Assembly: GCA_002197995.1 (NCBI GenBank)
Contig: NGZR01000003.1
Span: 5,146,001-5,210,000 of the forward strand
Length of the DNA: 64,000 nt
Direction: 5' to 3'
Origin: Gaeumannomyces sp. JS-464
Lineage: Eukaryota; Ascomycota; Sordariomycetes; Magnaporthales; Magnaporthaceae
The position numbers and the translations under genes are program-made. This document shows positions 1 through 11,300 of this stretch, one piece after another. A model generated the notes under the pieces. That model saw nothing but the letters and a program-made list of their open reading frames with translations. It had not been told where the DNA came from and did no database searches. Within the stretch, counting starts at the first letter, position 1, and each line of letters begins with the position of its first letter.

Positions 1-1490
1 TCCGCCGGTATTTCGCTGGTTTTCGCAAAGGATGCGCGGGATATATGTCTTTTTTTTTCGTAATAAAAATAAAGGTTTTGAGCTATACGCCGGTTCCTTT
101 TTGCTAACGTAATAAAAGGGCGGCTTTTAATGCTAACCTTGCTAAAGTTTATAAGGTCGCTATTATGCGCCGTATCCTACTGCGAACCCGGGCGGTTTTA
201 AAGCGTTTAATTGTAATTCCGCTAGCGATAAGCATAATCGGCGATATTGTTAAACAAATCGCGGAATAATGCCACCCATTTGTTAAATGCGTTAAAAGCT
301 GGTCGTAATAATAGGAGGATAAAGCGAAACAGCCCGCTAAATTCGCTGTTAACTTTTTTTTTTAAGGCTTTTACCAATTATGCATTAGTTATGTCGCATA
401 AATCGGCGAAACGGTGGAATTTGTTAATAAAATTTCCGAAAAAGCTTTTTCCTTATCTAAAGCTGGCGAAATTCCGTCGGGCCGCTTATACCGCGTCGGC
501 CGTAATATATACCGGGTTAAAAGTGCGAAACAGGTTAACGATGGTATGGATTTGTTTAGGCGACGGGTTATCGTCGGTAAGCATCCTGCTTTTAACCAGG
601 CTATACGCTTGTCCCGCGAGGAACTGCCCGGCGTATAACACCCTTTTTTCGTTTTTTAGGAACGCTAATCCGTTTAGCGCGAACTTAGTTTGCAATTAAG
701 CTTTCCAAAACTCGTAAGCCTTTTATTATGCTTCGAATAAAAGTTGCTTTTTTGCGAACGTTAAAAGGTTATAAGCTTTAAATCGAAAAGCCGCCGTTTC
801 CCCGGTGGTTAATAAAAGGGCGCTGGTTAATGGGAAATTAGCGTTAGGTATAAATGTGGGTGCTTTACTAGTGGTTGGTATATGCGTTTTTAAGCTAAAA
901 AGGTCCTCGTAACGGGTCGACCTTCGGTGGCCAAATCCCCGCCTTTATTCTTATTATACTTCGAGGATTATAATCTTATCCCGCGCTTTTTAAAACCGGG
1001 CTATTACCGCTTTTTCCAACGCGTTCGCTTCCCGCTTATTTTCTTCCAATTTAGCGCTTTTAACCATTTTTCGTTTTATATCGGCTAGTGCGGTTTAATG
1101 CGCTATTAATATTTGGTTTAGGCTGTTTTTAGTAGCAGCATTAGTAGTAAGCAAATTATTTACGCCGTTGTTTAATCCTAACAAAATAGCGTTTATTTGG
1201 TCCATCGCCTATTTGGAACTACTAATAACGCCGATAAAGGCTGTTATACTCGCTCCTTTTGCCTTTCGAATTAGGGTTATTAAAGTAAAAAACTCGGCGA
1301 AAAATTCGCCAAAGCTCCGCTCGCTTTGTGGTGCGGCTTTGCTGCTTAAGGCTTTGTTCGTTATGTGGGTGGCTTTTAATCGTCCTAAAAGTTTTAATGG
1401 GTGGTTATCGGTTCGCCGTCGGTTTTTTGGTAATGTTTCGTGGTTTTGTTTATGGTTCCGTGGTATATTACGTCCTGGTCCTGGCAAAAA
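1..1490 (-). pseudogene. RIP-degraded Gag of a minus-strand Ty3/gypsy element (Gyp-L), cut by the window edge
   Basis: Read on the minus strand from about 1490 to 60, the frames join into a Gag-like protein. First comes a charged helical stretch (about 1110-950, alternating Lys/Glu/Ala). Then comes a capsid-like block at 695-486 with NEKRVLYAGQFLAGQAY, the usual 'YA..fL.G.A' motif of gypsy capsids. A further capsid block at about 450-250 reads FINKFHRFADLCD and KALKKKVN. Stops interrupt all frames, mainly at sites that would be Gln or Trp codons before C-to-T change. Protease and pol would lie to the left of position 1. Assignment to gypsy rather than copia rests on the capsid motifs only. 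The plus-strand frames in the same place have no family resemblance and are shadows. Confidence 0.7.
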
Positions 1491-1609
1491 GCGGTCGGCT
1501 TCGACCGGTTTTTGGAAAATGGCGCAACAAACTATTACAGTGCAACATTTAAATGCTAGGAAAAAAGCTTGTTATTGCGCAAAAAGGGAAAGGAAAAAAC
1601 TCCTATTTA

Positions 1610-1712
1610 TTTAATAGCAAAAGGCCGTATATATATAAGCTAGGTGGTAGTTGGGGATCGTTCCGTAACATTAGGTAGTGGCTGGGTGGTGGCTGGGGAT
1701 CGCTTTGTAATA
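1610..1712 (-). repeat. Probable 5' LTR remnant of Gyp-L
   Basis: This short block lies between the Gag of Gyp-L and the abrupt start of chromoviral integrase sequence at about 1713. On the minus strand it contains a near-duplicated motif (ACGATCCCCAACTACCACC and GCGATCCCCAGCCACCACC) followed by a TATATATATA stretch at about 1628-1637, as in an LTR promoter. The right edge is placed where Chr-A homology to Chr-H begins. The partner LTR would be outside the window, so the boundaries are tentative. Confidence 0.4.
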
Positions 1713-2130
1713 AAAACCGACTTTTAAAAAGGGAAATAACGTTTATCTTTTTCGATAAAATATTAAAACAAAACGATTAAACGATAAGCTAAATTACAAA
1801 AAACTAAAATTGTTTAAAATATTAAAAAAAGTTTCGAATATAAATTACAAATTCCGGTTACTATTAATTATAAAATCCCACCCGGTTTTTTATATTTCCC
1901 TATCCGAATTAGCGCTACCGGGCTTTAAAAGCGACAAATTAATAAAAGTCGATTTAAAATAAAAATACAAAGTTAAAGAAATTTTAAATTATAAGCTAAA
2001 AAACAAGCTTAAAAAGTACCTAATTAAGTGGAAAAAGTACGGCTATAAGGAAAACACGTGGGAAAAAGCAACCAACTTTGCGAATTGTTAAAAGCTTTAG
2101 CGAAGTACCGGCAAAAGCACTTATAAGGAG
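1713..2130 (+). pseudogene. Chromovirus Chr-A: integrase C-terminus with chromodomain, truncated and RIP-degraded
   Basis: Plus-strand translation gives the end of a Ty3/gypsy integrase. It contains a GPY/F-type segment (LKILKKV..NYKL), the block IKSHPVF(Y/H)ISL at about 1870-1900, and a chromodomain at about 1975-2085 reading YLIKWKKYGYKENTWE. That matches the chromodomain pattern LVKWKGY...ENTWEP. The next 250 codons match Chr-H (46,970-47,365) closely, so both are one family. Upstream pol is missing because Gyp-L begins at about 1712. Stops replace expected Gln/Trp codons. Recognition of the chromodomain is secure. The exact fragment start is inferred from the H alignment. Confidence 0.85.
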
Positions 2131-2200
2131 GTTAGTAAAAGCAAAAGTAGTTAAGAAACCAATCGGCGAAAACTCGACAATCGGGTTTTTAGCAATAATC

Positions 2201-2275
2201 GTACCGGGATTCGAACCTAAAACCTCGGTAGGAAAACCAAAGCCACACTTAATGCGTTATAAAACCCCAAAAAGT
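2201..2275 (-). other. tRNA-like segment 1 in the Chr-A 3' region
   Basis: On the minus strand, GGTTCGAATCCCGGT is a consensus-grade B box with a partial T-arm. An A-box-like TAACGCATTAAG lies about 45 bases upstream. It sits just downstream of the chromodomain, in the same relative place as the tRNA-like segments of Chr-H. The acceptor stem is not convincing after RIP, so this is called tRNA-like and not a tRNA gene. Confidence 0.45.
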
Positions 2276-2400
2276 TATTAGTAAAAACACGGCTTACTAA
2301 AGCCAAATGAAGTAAAAGGGTTTATTACGAACGGTTAAAAGAAAAAAAATACTATTATAATAGCATTATCGGTTTAATAATAGTATTATTATAATAAACG

Positions 2401-2470
2401 AACCCGCTAAAAGTCGAACCTGCGATTTCGGCAAAAAAGGACCAAAGTTACACCTAATATGCCACGAGTT
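2401..2470 (-). other. tRNA-like segment 2 in the Chr-A 3' region
   Basis: The minus strand folds as a 70-base tRNA-like unit. The ends AACTCGT and GCGGGTT pair over seven positions (with G-T wobbles). An A-box-like TGGCATATTAGG follows, then a T-loop GGTTCGACT. The anticodon arm is imperfect (TTTGG/CCGAA around a large T-rich loop), so identity cannot be assigned. A mutated tRNA-derived sequence is the simplest reading. Confidence 0.45.
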
Positions 2471-2589
2471 TTATAAAAACGTTAAGAAAAAAACAACTTG
2501 CGGGAATTAAAAAAGGCAAGCAGGTTTAAGTTAGGATTAACCCCGGGCATTTGCTAGTTGAAAAAAACGGCAAAAGCTACGAATAAATT

Positions 2590-3037
2590 GCGAGGCAGCT
2601 TAATAAGCTTCCCGGTCGGCCTCCTCCCGCTCGATACGCTTTAATTCTTTTATAGCGTTAATACTACAACGGATTGCACGCATTTTCTTTTCGAACCATA
2701 CTTTTTTTTTTTTCGCAAACGCTTAAGTTTGTTATTTAAAGCGCGGCGTTTTTCTTTTATCGCTTTAACTTTTGCTTTTATTTATTGGTATTAAAAACCG
2801 ATAAAACGAAATTGCTTAAGCGAGGGACTTAAAATGTCGCAATTAAAGCGGTTTCGACCGAAACATTTTACGCATCGAAACGAATCCTAAAAAAAGGCTT
2901 TACACTTTTTACGTTTTAAAACCTCGTAATAAAAAAAGCAAAAAGGCATTTCGATGGCAAAAAAACGATTTAAACGAGCAGGTTTTTACGTTAAAAGGTT
3001 TTCTTCGCAAAAGAACGTTTTCGTATTCGACTAAACA
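2590..3037 (-). pseudogene. Antisense Cys-cluster/coiled-coil ORF of Chr-A
   Basis: This frame is opposite to pol. On the minus strand it starts at an ATG near 3037 (MFSRIRKRSFAK-like start, shared with Chr-H). It continues to a cysteine cluster (KKC at about 2915, CVKC at 2874-2863, NCD at about 2840). It ends in a strongly charged helix with Leu/Lys/Glu heptads (KAIKEKRRALNNKLKRLRKK, about 2770-2700) and a tail IKELKRIEREEADREA. Chr-H has the same protein at 47,870-48,337, with substitutions that leave the frame recognisable, so it was once a real coding region of this family. The architecture of Cys motif plus coiled coil suggests a nucleic-acid-binding or assembly protein. The function is unknown. 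Confidence 0.65.
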
Positions 3038-3257
3038 TTTTATTAAAATAAAAAAGGGATAGGAAATGGTAAAAAAAAGAAAGTACTTACTATTAATAAA
3101 AAGCGGGGTGATAAAACATAGCTAAAAAAACTCGGCTTAAAAAGGGGGACCTAATATTACGATTAGCATGCAAGCTTTAAAATAGCAAAATAAAAAAAGC
3201 ATTAAGCGGTGCTTTTACCCCGTACTAGGTTACGAAAAACCACGTAATTAAAAGGGA

Positions 3258-3410
3258 TTTGTAAATTTGTAAGCAAAGTAATAAATTTAAAAAAAATGAT
3301 TTATAAATTTGTAAGCAAAGCAATAAATTTAAAAGGGATTTGTAAATTTGTAAGCAAAGTAATAAATGCAAAAAAGATTTGTAAATTTATAAGCAAAGCA
3401 ATAAATTTAA
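3258..3410 (+). repeat. Four-copy tandem repeat of about 40 bp
   Basis: Four units of the type TTTGTAAATTTGTAAGCAAA followed by GTAATAAATTTAAAA begin near 3258, 3299, 3340 and 3378. Units differ mainly by transitions. The array lies just upstream of a TATA-like box, so it may be part of the LTR shared by Chr-A and Chr-H. Confidence 0.8.
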
Positions 3411-3434
3411 AAAACTATTAAAAAAAGCAATGTG

Positions 3435-3442
3435 TATATAAA
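3435..3442 (+). promoter_or_regulatory. TATA-like box of a probable chromovirus LTR
   Basis: TATATAAA follows the tandem repeat and precedes the Chr-H internal region. It could be the pol II promoter of the Chr-H 5' LTR or of the Chr-A 3' LTR. No second intact LTR copy was found to confirm the borders. Confidence 0.35.
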
Positions 3443-3739
3443 GGATAAATTTTTTTTTATTTTAAGTAGTTTTAATTAAAGCTTCGACATTAGTTAATTT
3501 AAGTTAGCTTTTAGGCATCCCTTAAGTTAAGCAATAAATCGTTTTTTTAAAGTCACGTGTTTTTTTGTTAACCAGGCTAAAATATTATTCCTTCCACTTT
3601 CGAAATGCTTTACTTTAAAAGCAAACTTTTAATTGTAATATAACCAATATTAATAAGTTCGTTATAACTTTTAAACTTAACAAAACGTATTTAATGCTAT
3701 ATGTTATAAGCACATTTAATTAAGAAAAGTGTAAAACCG

Positions 3740-5957
3740 AAAAATGCAAAGTGCATATAGCATAAAAAGCGGAAGTTTAATATTAAAAAATCGCGCGAGC
3801 GTATATCCCGTTCGACCTGGATAAAAAAACGAAAGTACGGTATTTATTCCTTTTATTAAAAAATTAAAAAAAACCATTTAAACAAAAAGTACGAAATGAA
3901 AAACGGAAATCGATAAAAACACTCGCAATAATAAAATCGAATTAGCCGTATAACTTATTAACGTTCCGAATACAATGTTAAAAAAAAAGGTTACGGTAAT
4001 AATTAATTGCGAAATATAAAGCGATTATATATCGTTATAAACGGTTAAACGGTATAAAATCCTTACAAATTAAAAACGTTAACCGTATTAATTAAAAACG
4101 GTTGAAAAAAAACCTGTTATTTACAATAAAAGATAAATTAACCGAAAAATACGATTAATAACATTACGCGCCCAAAATGGGAAAAACGTTATTATTATAT
4201 TAAATAAGTAAAATATAAAGGAAAAAAAAGTTATTTTCGGGATTTTTTAATTTAGGAAAAATAATTTACAAATAAATTAAACCACCGGTTAAATTTAATA
4301 AAGGAAGTTACAAGTAATTAAAGCGGTTTACTAATTACGAACTTTAAATTATAAGCATAAAAAGTAATAAAAAAAAGGTTATAACGGTAACGGAATTTAG
4401 CAATCCATTTTTATATTTAATATCGGCGGGTATACGGTTATTTAAAATGGAAAGTAATTAAAACGACCAAACTAATATTAAAAAAATGCTCGCGAATGTT
4501 TTAAAAAAATATTATAAATACGAGAAATTGTTTAAAAAATATTTAAAAACGGTGCTTTTTAAATATAAACCGTTCGATTTTAAAATTAAATTTAAATTAA
4601 AAGCGTAATTTAAGTATTAAAAGCTGTATTAATTTAGCTTTCGATAATAAAAAGTGTTAAAAAAACATTTAAAAGAAAACTTACGAAAAGGTTATATTAA
4701 ACCTTTCGACTTTTTTAAAATACGGGATTTTATAAAGAAAAAAAACGGGACGAAGCGAATATATGTTAATTACCGCCCGTTAAATAAAGCTACTATTAAA
4801 AATCGGTATTTTATACTTTTTATTAATAAATTACGAAATAAACTCGGCAAAACCTAGTATTTTACGGTTTTAAATTTACGGAAAGCTTATAATTTAATAC
4901 GGATTAAAAAAGGTTAAAAGTAGTTAATAACTTTAAAATAAAATTAAAATGCGACGAAATTTTAATAATAACTTTTAGTTTTACTAATGCATTAGCCACG
5001 TTTTAAAAAATAATTAACCGTATATTGTAAAAGCATTTCGATATTTTCGTTTTCGCGTATTTAAATAATATCTTAATTTTTTCCAAAACGATAAAAAAGT
5101 ATAAACAGCACGTATATAAAATGCTTTAAAAGCTGTTTAACGTAAAACTTTTTATTAAATTAAAAAAGTGCGAATAGCATATATAAAAAGTTACTTTTTT
5201 AAAGTTTGTAATTACATTAGGATAAATTTGTATAAATTTTAAAAAAAATCGAAAAAATAAAAAACATGGCTTATATTTAAAAACGTTACGAAAGTATAAA
5301 GGTTTTTAAATTTTTTAAACTTTTATAAACGGTTTATCTATGGTTATAGTAAAATCGCTACACTATTTACGAATTTTATTAAAAATAACTACTAGTTTTA
5401 TTAAAAAGGGTAAAAATAAAAAGCTTTTAAATAATTATAAAACGTTTTAATAAAAAAACTAATATTAACATTTCCTAATTTAAAAAAACCTTTTAAAATT
5501 AAAACTAACGCGTCGAATTACGCGATTAATAACTAACTTGGATAACGAAATAACTAAAAGCGGTTGCACTTTTATGCGTTTTTTTCGCAAAAGCTATATA
5601 AATTTAAATTAAACTACTAAATCCACGGAAAAAAAAAATTTAACAATTATTTAAGCATTTAAAAAATAGCGATTATACTTTTATAAAGCTAAATATTAAG
5701 TTATAATATATATAAACTATAAAAACCTAACACATTTTACTATTAGCAAAAACTTAAATAAACGACAAATTCGTTAACACGAATTTTTATAAAATTACGA
5801 CATTTGGATTAAATACTGGAAAAGATCGGAAAACGGCCGGGCGGACGTTTTAAGCCGACGACCGGATTACTAAGTCGTAATACTTTAAAAAAAATACGAA
5901 TAATTTTAACGAAAAAACCAAACGGGTTTTTAATCCCGACATAAAAGATATTTGCTA
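3740..5957 (+). pseudogene. Chr-H pol part 1: protease, reverse transcriptase, start of RNase H
   Basis: At about 3960-4090 an aspartyl-protease-like block reads SDYISLQTVKRYKI once stops are treated as Gln. At 4500-4860 an RT N-terminal block reads LKENLRKGYIKPF and VNYRPLNKATIKNRY. At about 5035-5200 the RT catalytic region reads FAYLNNILIFSKT (YLDD-type box; the two Asp read as Asn through G-to-A change), followed by a KLKKCEWHI thumb. RNase H and the linker toward the integrase zinc finger occupy about 5400-5957. The frame resumes at 13508 on the far side of Cop-I. RIP has destroyed it. Assignment to the chromoviral RT family is secure. Confidence 0.85.
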
Positions 5958-5961
5958 AAAC

Positions 5962-6196
5962 TGTTAATCCACGTAATTAGCGCGTGCATTAAAAGAAACC
6001 CCACGTTTCGTAAAACAGCAGGTTTATAAACCGTGCGCTCCCACGAGCCTACAAAAGGGGATTTTGGAATCCCTTTTTTGTAACTAAATTCCTTCCAAAA
6101 CATGCATCACTACAAACACCAGTTCCAAATTTATAAATCTTTGTTTTTTCCTTTTAGGAGATTTCCGTGCCTACAGGAGTACCACTCCTACCAATA
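5962..6196 (+). repeat. 5' LTR of Cop-I
   Basis: It begins TGTTAATCCACG and ends CCAATA (ancestral CA mutated to TA). It matches 13270-13503 along its length, with differences mostly C/T or G/A. A shared block GCGCGTGCATTAAAAGAAAC and a TATAAA-type promoter site (ACAAAAGG here, ATAAAAGG in the partner) are recognisable. Confidence 0.88.
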
Positions 6197-6639
6197 CTAA
6201 TTAGTGTTGCTTAAAAAGGCAATACAAATAAGCAAAGTAAAAGGTTTAACCGTTCGATACCTTCTTTTAAAGCGATTAGGTTAAACGGAAAAGCTTAAAA
6301 GCAGAGGAATTGTATTTCACTGCTCGATAGCGTGTTACACACGAGTTAATCGAACAATAAAAGCACTTTCTTAAAGCAGGCGATTGGACTTTTGTTTATA
6401 AGATTTAAACAATTGTGAAAAAAGCGTTACGTAATCCTTTTAAGCACTTTCCTAAAACAAGCGATTGGACTTTTAAATCGATTACCCAAACAATATTGCT
6501 CGTTAACCCCCACCGATAATATGTCCGACATTTCGGAATAACAAGCGGAGGAGCTTAGCGATAAGCAACGTATAATTACAAAAAGCACGCTTTTATTATA
6601 CAACCTTCCCAAATTTTTAGCATAAAACATTAACATCCC

Positions 6640-8330
6640 CCTTTTAACAAGCCCTTTTTATAGCTTCGGAGGATTACCCAACGAAGTTTCCATTGCTTGC
6701 CGAAACGCATAAATGCTTAAAACACTGCTTTTATACGAAAACACGCATAGCAACAACCTCCTAAGCGATATACTTAAGGATTACGAAAAGTGGGAAGTAA
6801 CGCATTTCGAAAACCTCGATTAGCGGATCGCTCGAGTTTTCTGCAAGCATTTGGAAAATTACGAAATACCAGTCCCCGGTCCGCTAAAAAGGAAGCTTAA
6901 CGAAAAACTTATACAGGTTATGCAATAGGAGTTAATCTTTGGAATAACCCTATTAACCGGATTACAGCCACCTTTTTCCTAAAATCGCACGAGTTTTAAA
7001 CCGGACAGTTATTTAAGCGACGTTTCGGATGCCCCCAAAGGAATACGCCGCGTTTTTTTCCCAAATAAAACCACAGTTAAGCGGAAATTGGCCGAGATAA
7101 AATCCAGGGATTATTAAGCCGGCGGCCTAAAAATTCGTTACGCTTTCGAAAATACTCCTTAACCTTTTTTTACAAATACGATGCCTATTTCCCCCTTTTA
7201 TAAAAACACTCGTACTAAAAAGCGTATTAATCCCCCAGCTATCCTTTTACCAAATCGGCGGTTTTTACCACTTAGCTAATCGGCATTTCCTTAAACACCC
7301 CCGGTTTGCCAATTTACACTTTTGGCCAGCCAATTTGCAAATTTACAAACGCCCCCGGTTAATTAATTTTTAGCTTTGCCGATTTTTAAAACCACCGCTA
7401 TACCAGGATCCCACTTCGACTAGTATATGCAATAAAAAGATTACGGAAAATCCATTTCACCGATCGAAAAAGCACAAATTGTAATAACTTTACGCTTTCG
7501 ATACGGAACCCCAATACGTGCGAAGTTCCGGTATAAGCAACTCCCTTTTAAAGAGGTGTTTAACGTTACTATTAATAAAAGTTTAATAAAAGCATTTTAA
7601 AACGTTTAGGATAAAAAGTACAGCTATTCCGGTGATTTATACAATATTTTGAACGATAAGATTTTGTTTTTCGCAATTACATGCGAAACTTTTAAAATAC
7701 CATTTCCATAGTTTTATGCGATTTTTTTTTAGCATTTTAAAGCAAAGCTAAGCAGTGGTATACCCGATATATCGGTATTGGCCTTACTTTTCGAAAGATT
7801 TATATAATTTTTAAAAAGCACTTTAATATTAAAGTTAACCGATTATTATATTATACGGACTAAAGCTTAATTACTTTCCAAATAGTCCGTTTAAAAATCG
7901 CTAATATAGGCAAATTTAATATGGAAGTTTTGCAAACCTTTTTGGATAAACTACAAGCCTATTAACGCGTTTTCGGCCCGTTTACCAAAACGAAAACCAG
8001 TTTATTATAAGCATTTACGGGCAATTTAAAGCGTGCCAAAGCTTAAAACCGTTTTTATAAATCCCAGCCGGACTTTTAAAAGCCTATTTTCCTAATTAAA
8101 AAGCATTTTACAAATAGAGGAAAACGCACGCACCCCCGGCATTTATTTTGTAAAACGGAAGTTTAAAAATTACAAAAATCGTAAAAAAGATAATAAAAGT
8201 TCGAAACCAAGCTATAAACCCAAATCCTTCCTACCCAAGCCCCCGTTTACGCTTATATATACGCGGTTGCTGGGATTTGCAAAAGGCCGGATTGCAAATC
8301 GATACGCCACTTTTTTTAAAAAATAACGAC
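6640..8330 (+). pseudogene. Cop-I Gag
   Basis: RIP-broken frames give a helical copia-type capsid (for example VLQTFLDKLQAY and FGPFTKTKTSLL at about 7920-8000). A nucleocapsid motif, ICKRPDCKSIRH at about 8275-8310, resembles the atypical zinc knuckle of fungal copia elements. All frames contain many TAA/TAG codons. The downstream integrase continues in the same direction. Confidence 0.65.
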
Positions 8331-8399
8331 GATTTAAAAAGTAATGGAAAGCATAAAAAAAGGCACAAAACAAACCACGCAAAAGGTACACTTAATTCC

Positions 8400-11300
8400 T
8401 CGCATTAGTGGAGCCCGAAAGCACCGACGAGGAGGAATAGCCATTTTTTAATTTTAATAATTAAAAAACAAAAAAAGAAGAGGATTATAAAAGCAGCTAC
8501 TTTATAACCTCCGTTACGGCCATATACCTAATTGAAAAGGCTTTTACCTACCGCATTTATAAGCGTTAAAACTCGAGATTTGGCAAGCTTTATTCTTATG
8601 TTTTTGCGGATTAGGTACTGGTTTAACACAAAATCCGAGGCATTAAACAATAGCAAAAAATCCTTCCGGATATAAGTATAATAACAACTTTTACGGCCGA
8701 AAAGGATTAAGTTTACGCATTTTAACGTTATAAGCCAAATCTCGTCGTTAATACAAACAGGCATAAAAAACGCGTGATTTTCGGATTAAAAAAAGCCGTT
8801 TCCAGCACCGGAAAAATCACTATTCCGACTTTAATCGGTTAAATTACGTTTTTTGTAATTCCAATTCCGACTTTTTTCTTATTATGCTTTGCAAATATAA
8901 ATGTATTGCACGTTTACCTAAATAATACGCGTAACGAGCTTATAAAAAACGACGGTACGCGCGTCCCGATTATAAAAAAGCACGGCCACTTTTGGTTTTT
9001 CTTAACGACGTTACCTACGTTACGACGGCAGTTAGCTTTATAACGGAAACAGAAATCGCGAAAGCAGTTTTTCTTACGAAAGCTAAGCTAAAACGCGTGT
9101 ATAAGCGCTTTGGGCACCCATTTGTCGATAAACTTTAAAACGTTTTAAAGCGTGCAAAGCACGAGGCTAATCGCAACGCTTTCGCAATGATTAACCGAAT
9201 GTGCCATTTTTGTTAAAAAAAAGGTTTTGCATTATAACGCTTTCGATTTAAACTTTAGGAGGATATCGATTTTAACTACGAGATAATTATAAACGTGTTT
9301 ACATCGATTATAAGCCAGTTTTCACGTAATCGATACGAGCACAGCTTTTAATGTTATAGCGCTTTTTAAAAAACATGTTAGCAAAAGAAACGTGGGAAGC
9401 CTTTAAACGGTGTTAAATCGACGTTTATTTAAAGCCTTTTAACGTGATTTTTACGATACCGGTACCAATTTCGCCGTAAGCGAATTTTAAACGAAAGTAA
9501 AGCTTTTTGGGATTATTTATAAGCAGGTTTTAATTAAAAACGCATTAGTTAATCGGCAAAATTGAAAAATATCACGCCTTTTTACGCCGGGCTTTTAATA
9601 TTATCCGATAAAAGTGCCTAATTATGCATTTCGAATCGGTGCTTTAAAAAGCAGTAAAAGCCGTAAACAATACGGCCGGCCCCGACGGACTTGTTTTTAT
9701 ATTGCTCGTTTTTAAAACAATGCTTCGAATTAATAACGAATCGCCATTTTTACAAACCCAGGTATAAAAAGCCGTTGCAATTAGGAAAGCTATAGCAAAA
9801 ATCCGGATTTTATACGATAAGCGACGTATGTAAAAAGCATTGGCTGCACGTAATTACCGAACATAAAACGGATACTTCCGAGCTTTTTAGCTTTAGGAAG
9901 CGAGGTTTTAGTATTCCGGGAAAAGGACGAATGGCAAGGCCCGTATAAAGTCCTATCCATAACAAACACGTTAGTTACGGTGGAAACGATTAACGGCAAC
10001 GCGACTTTTAAAAGCACGGTGGTTAAACCTTATTATAAAGCAAAAAAACCTATCGTGCAAAAATCCGAAAAACAGTTAGCACCTTTCGAATACTTTAAAC
10101 CCGAATAGCCAAAACGCTAAAAAAAAACCCCCGAAAAAGAAAGCGGCAAAATAGCAAAACAAAAGCCCCAAAATTAAACAGCCATTTTGTTTAAAATTAC
10201 GGTATTACTTAAAGTCCCTAATAAACGAGGTTGCTTTCGTAAAAACGCATAACTAACAATTGCAATAAAACGAAGCTTTTAGCAAGCGCACACGACGTTT
10301 TTTAAGCGCCAAAAAGCACTAATTTTACCAATTAGCGATTTAACTTAAATAAAAAAGCAAAATTACAGCTTCCGGTTTACCATTCGAATAGTTAACCTAA
10401 TAAAAACTAAAAGCATTTATCGGCGTTAAAATAATTAAGCCGATTATTGGAAAAACTTTTAACGGAGCCACGATTTTTGAATTACGAATTGTAAACGAAG
10501 GTAAAAGGGCAAACTTTAAACCCTTTTAAAAAATCGAAACTCGTGGTTACGAATACAACGACGAAAAAAAATACAATATTTTTACGCAATTTCCCACGAT
10601 TATAAAATGCAATTAACGATTAATCCTAGCGATCGCGCCGTCGCTTATACCTTATAAAGTTTAGTTTAATAATCCGAAATATTAGCTAAACGTATACCTA
10701 GTCGGAATTAAAATTGCAAAAAACGTTTATTTGCGTTTATTAAAGTTATTAATATGGTTTAAACTAAGCACTTTGCTTAAAATAACCAAGCCTTTTTACG
10801 GGATCGCGGAATTAGGCTTATATTGGTTCGTTATTTACCAAAAGCATTATAAAAAGCGCTTAAATTGCTAAACGTCGAGCTACGATTTTTGCCTGCTTAT
10901 TTTAAAAAGCGGATAAAGCTTTAAAATCGTAGGCATGCAAATAAACGACATTTAAATTTTAAAAATCCGGACTTTTTAATAAAAAAAAATTAGCGATTTA
11001 AAAAGCAAGGCTTTCGTGCAAAACCAAAATCGATTTTTAAACCGGGAAACGAAGCCGATTTTAACGGGTGTAAAATTTTAATAGGAAATTATAAGCTCGA
11101 AATTCGACAAAAAAATAAGGTAAAAGCTTAAGCTAATAAAAACCGATTTAAAAAGTTAAATAAGTATATCGTTTAAAAAGCTTAAAACGCATATATTAGT
11201 TCCATATGCCAACCGGAAACCGCGTTTAACTATTCGTAGCGGCGCAAGCCAAAAACCCGGGATAAAAAAACGTGGTTAAGCTAAACAAAAAATTAAATGG

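Noticed and set aside
247..1614. Plus-strand open frames of up to 150 codons at the left edge
   Set aside because: They are opposite to a minus-strand Gag with recognisable capsid motifs and have no family resemblance themselves.
2201..2470. Functional tRNA genes
   Set aside because: Acceptor and anticodon arms are damaged or mismatched and the units lie in a dead retrotransposon; only tRNA-like status is supported.
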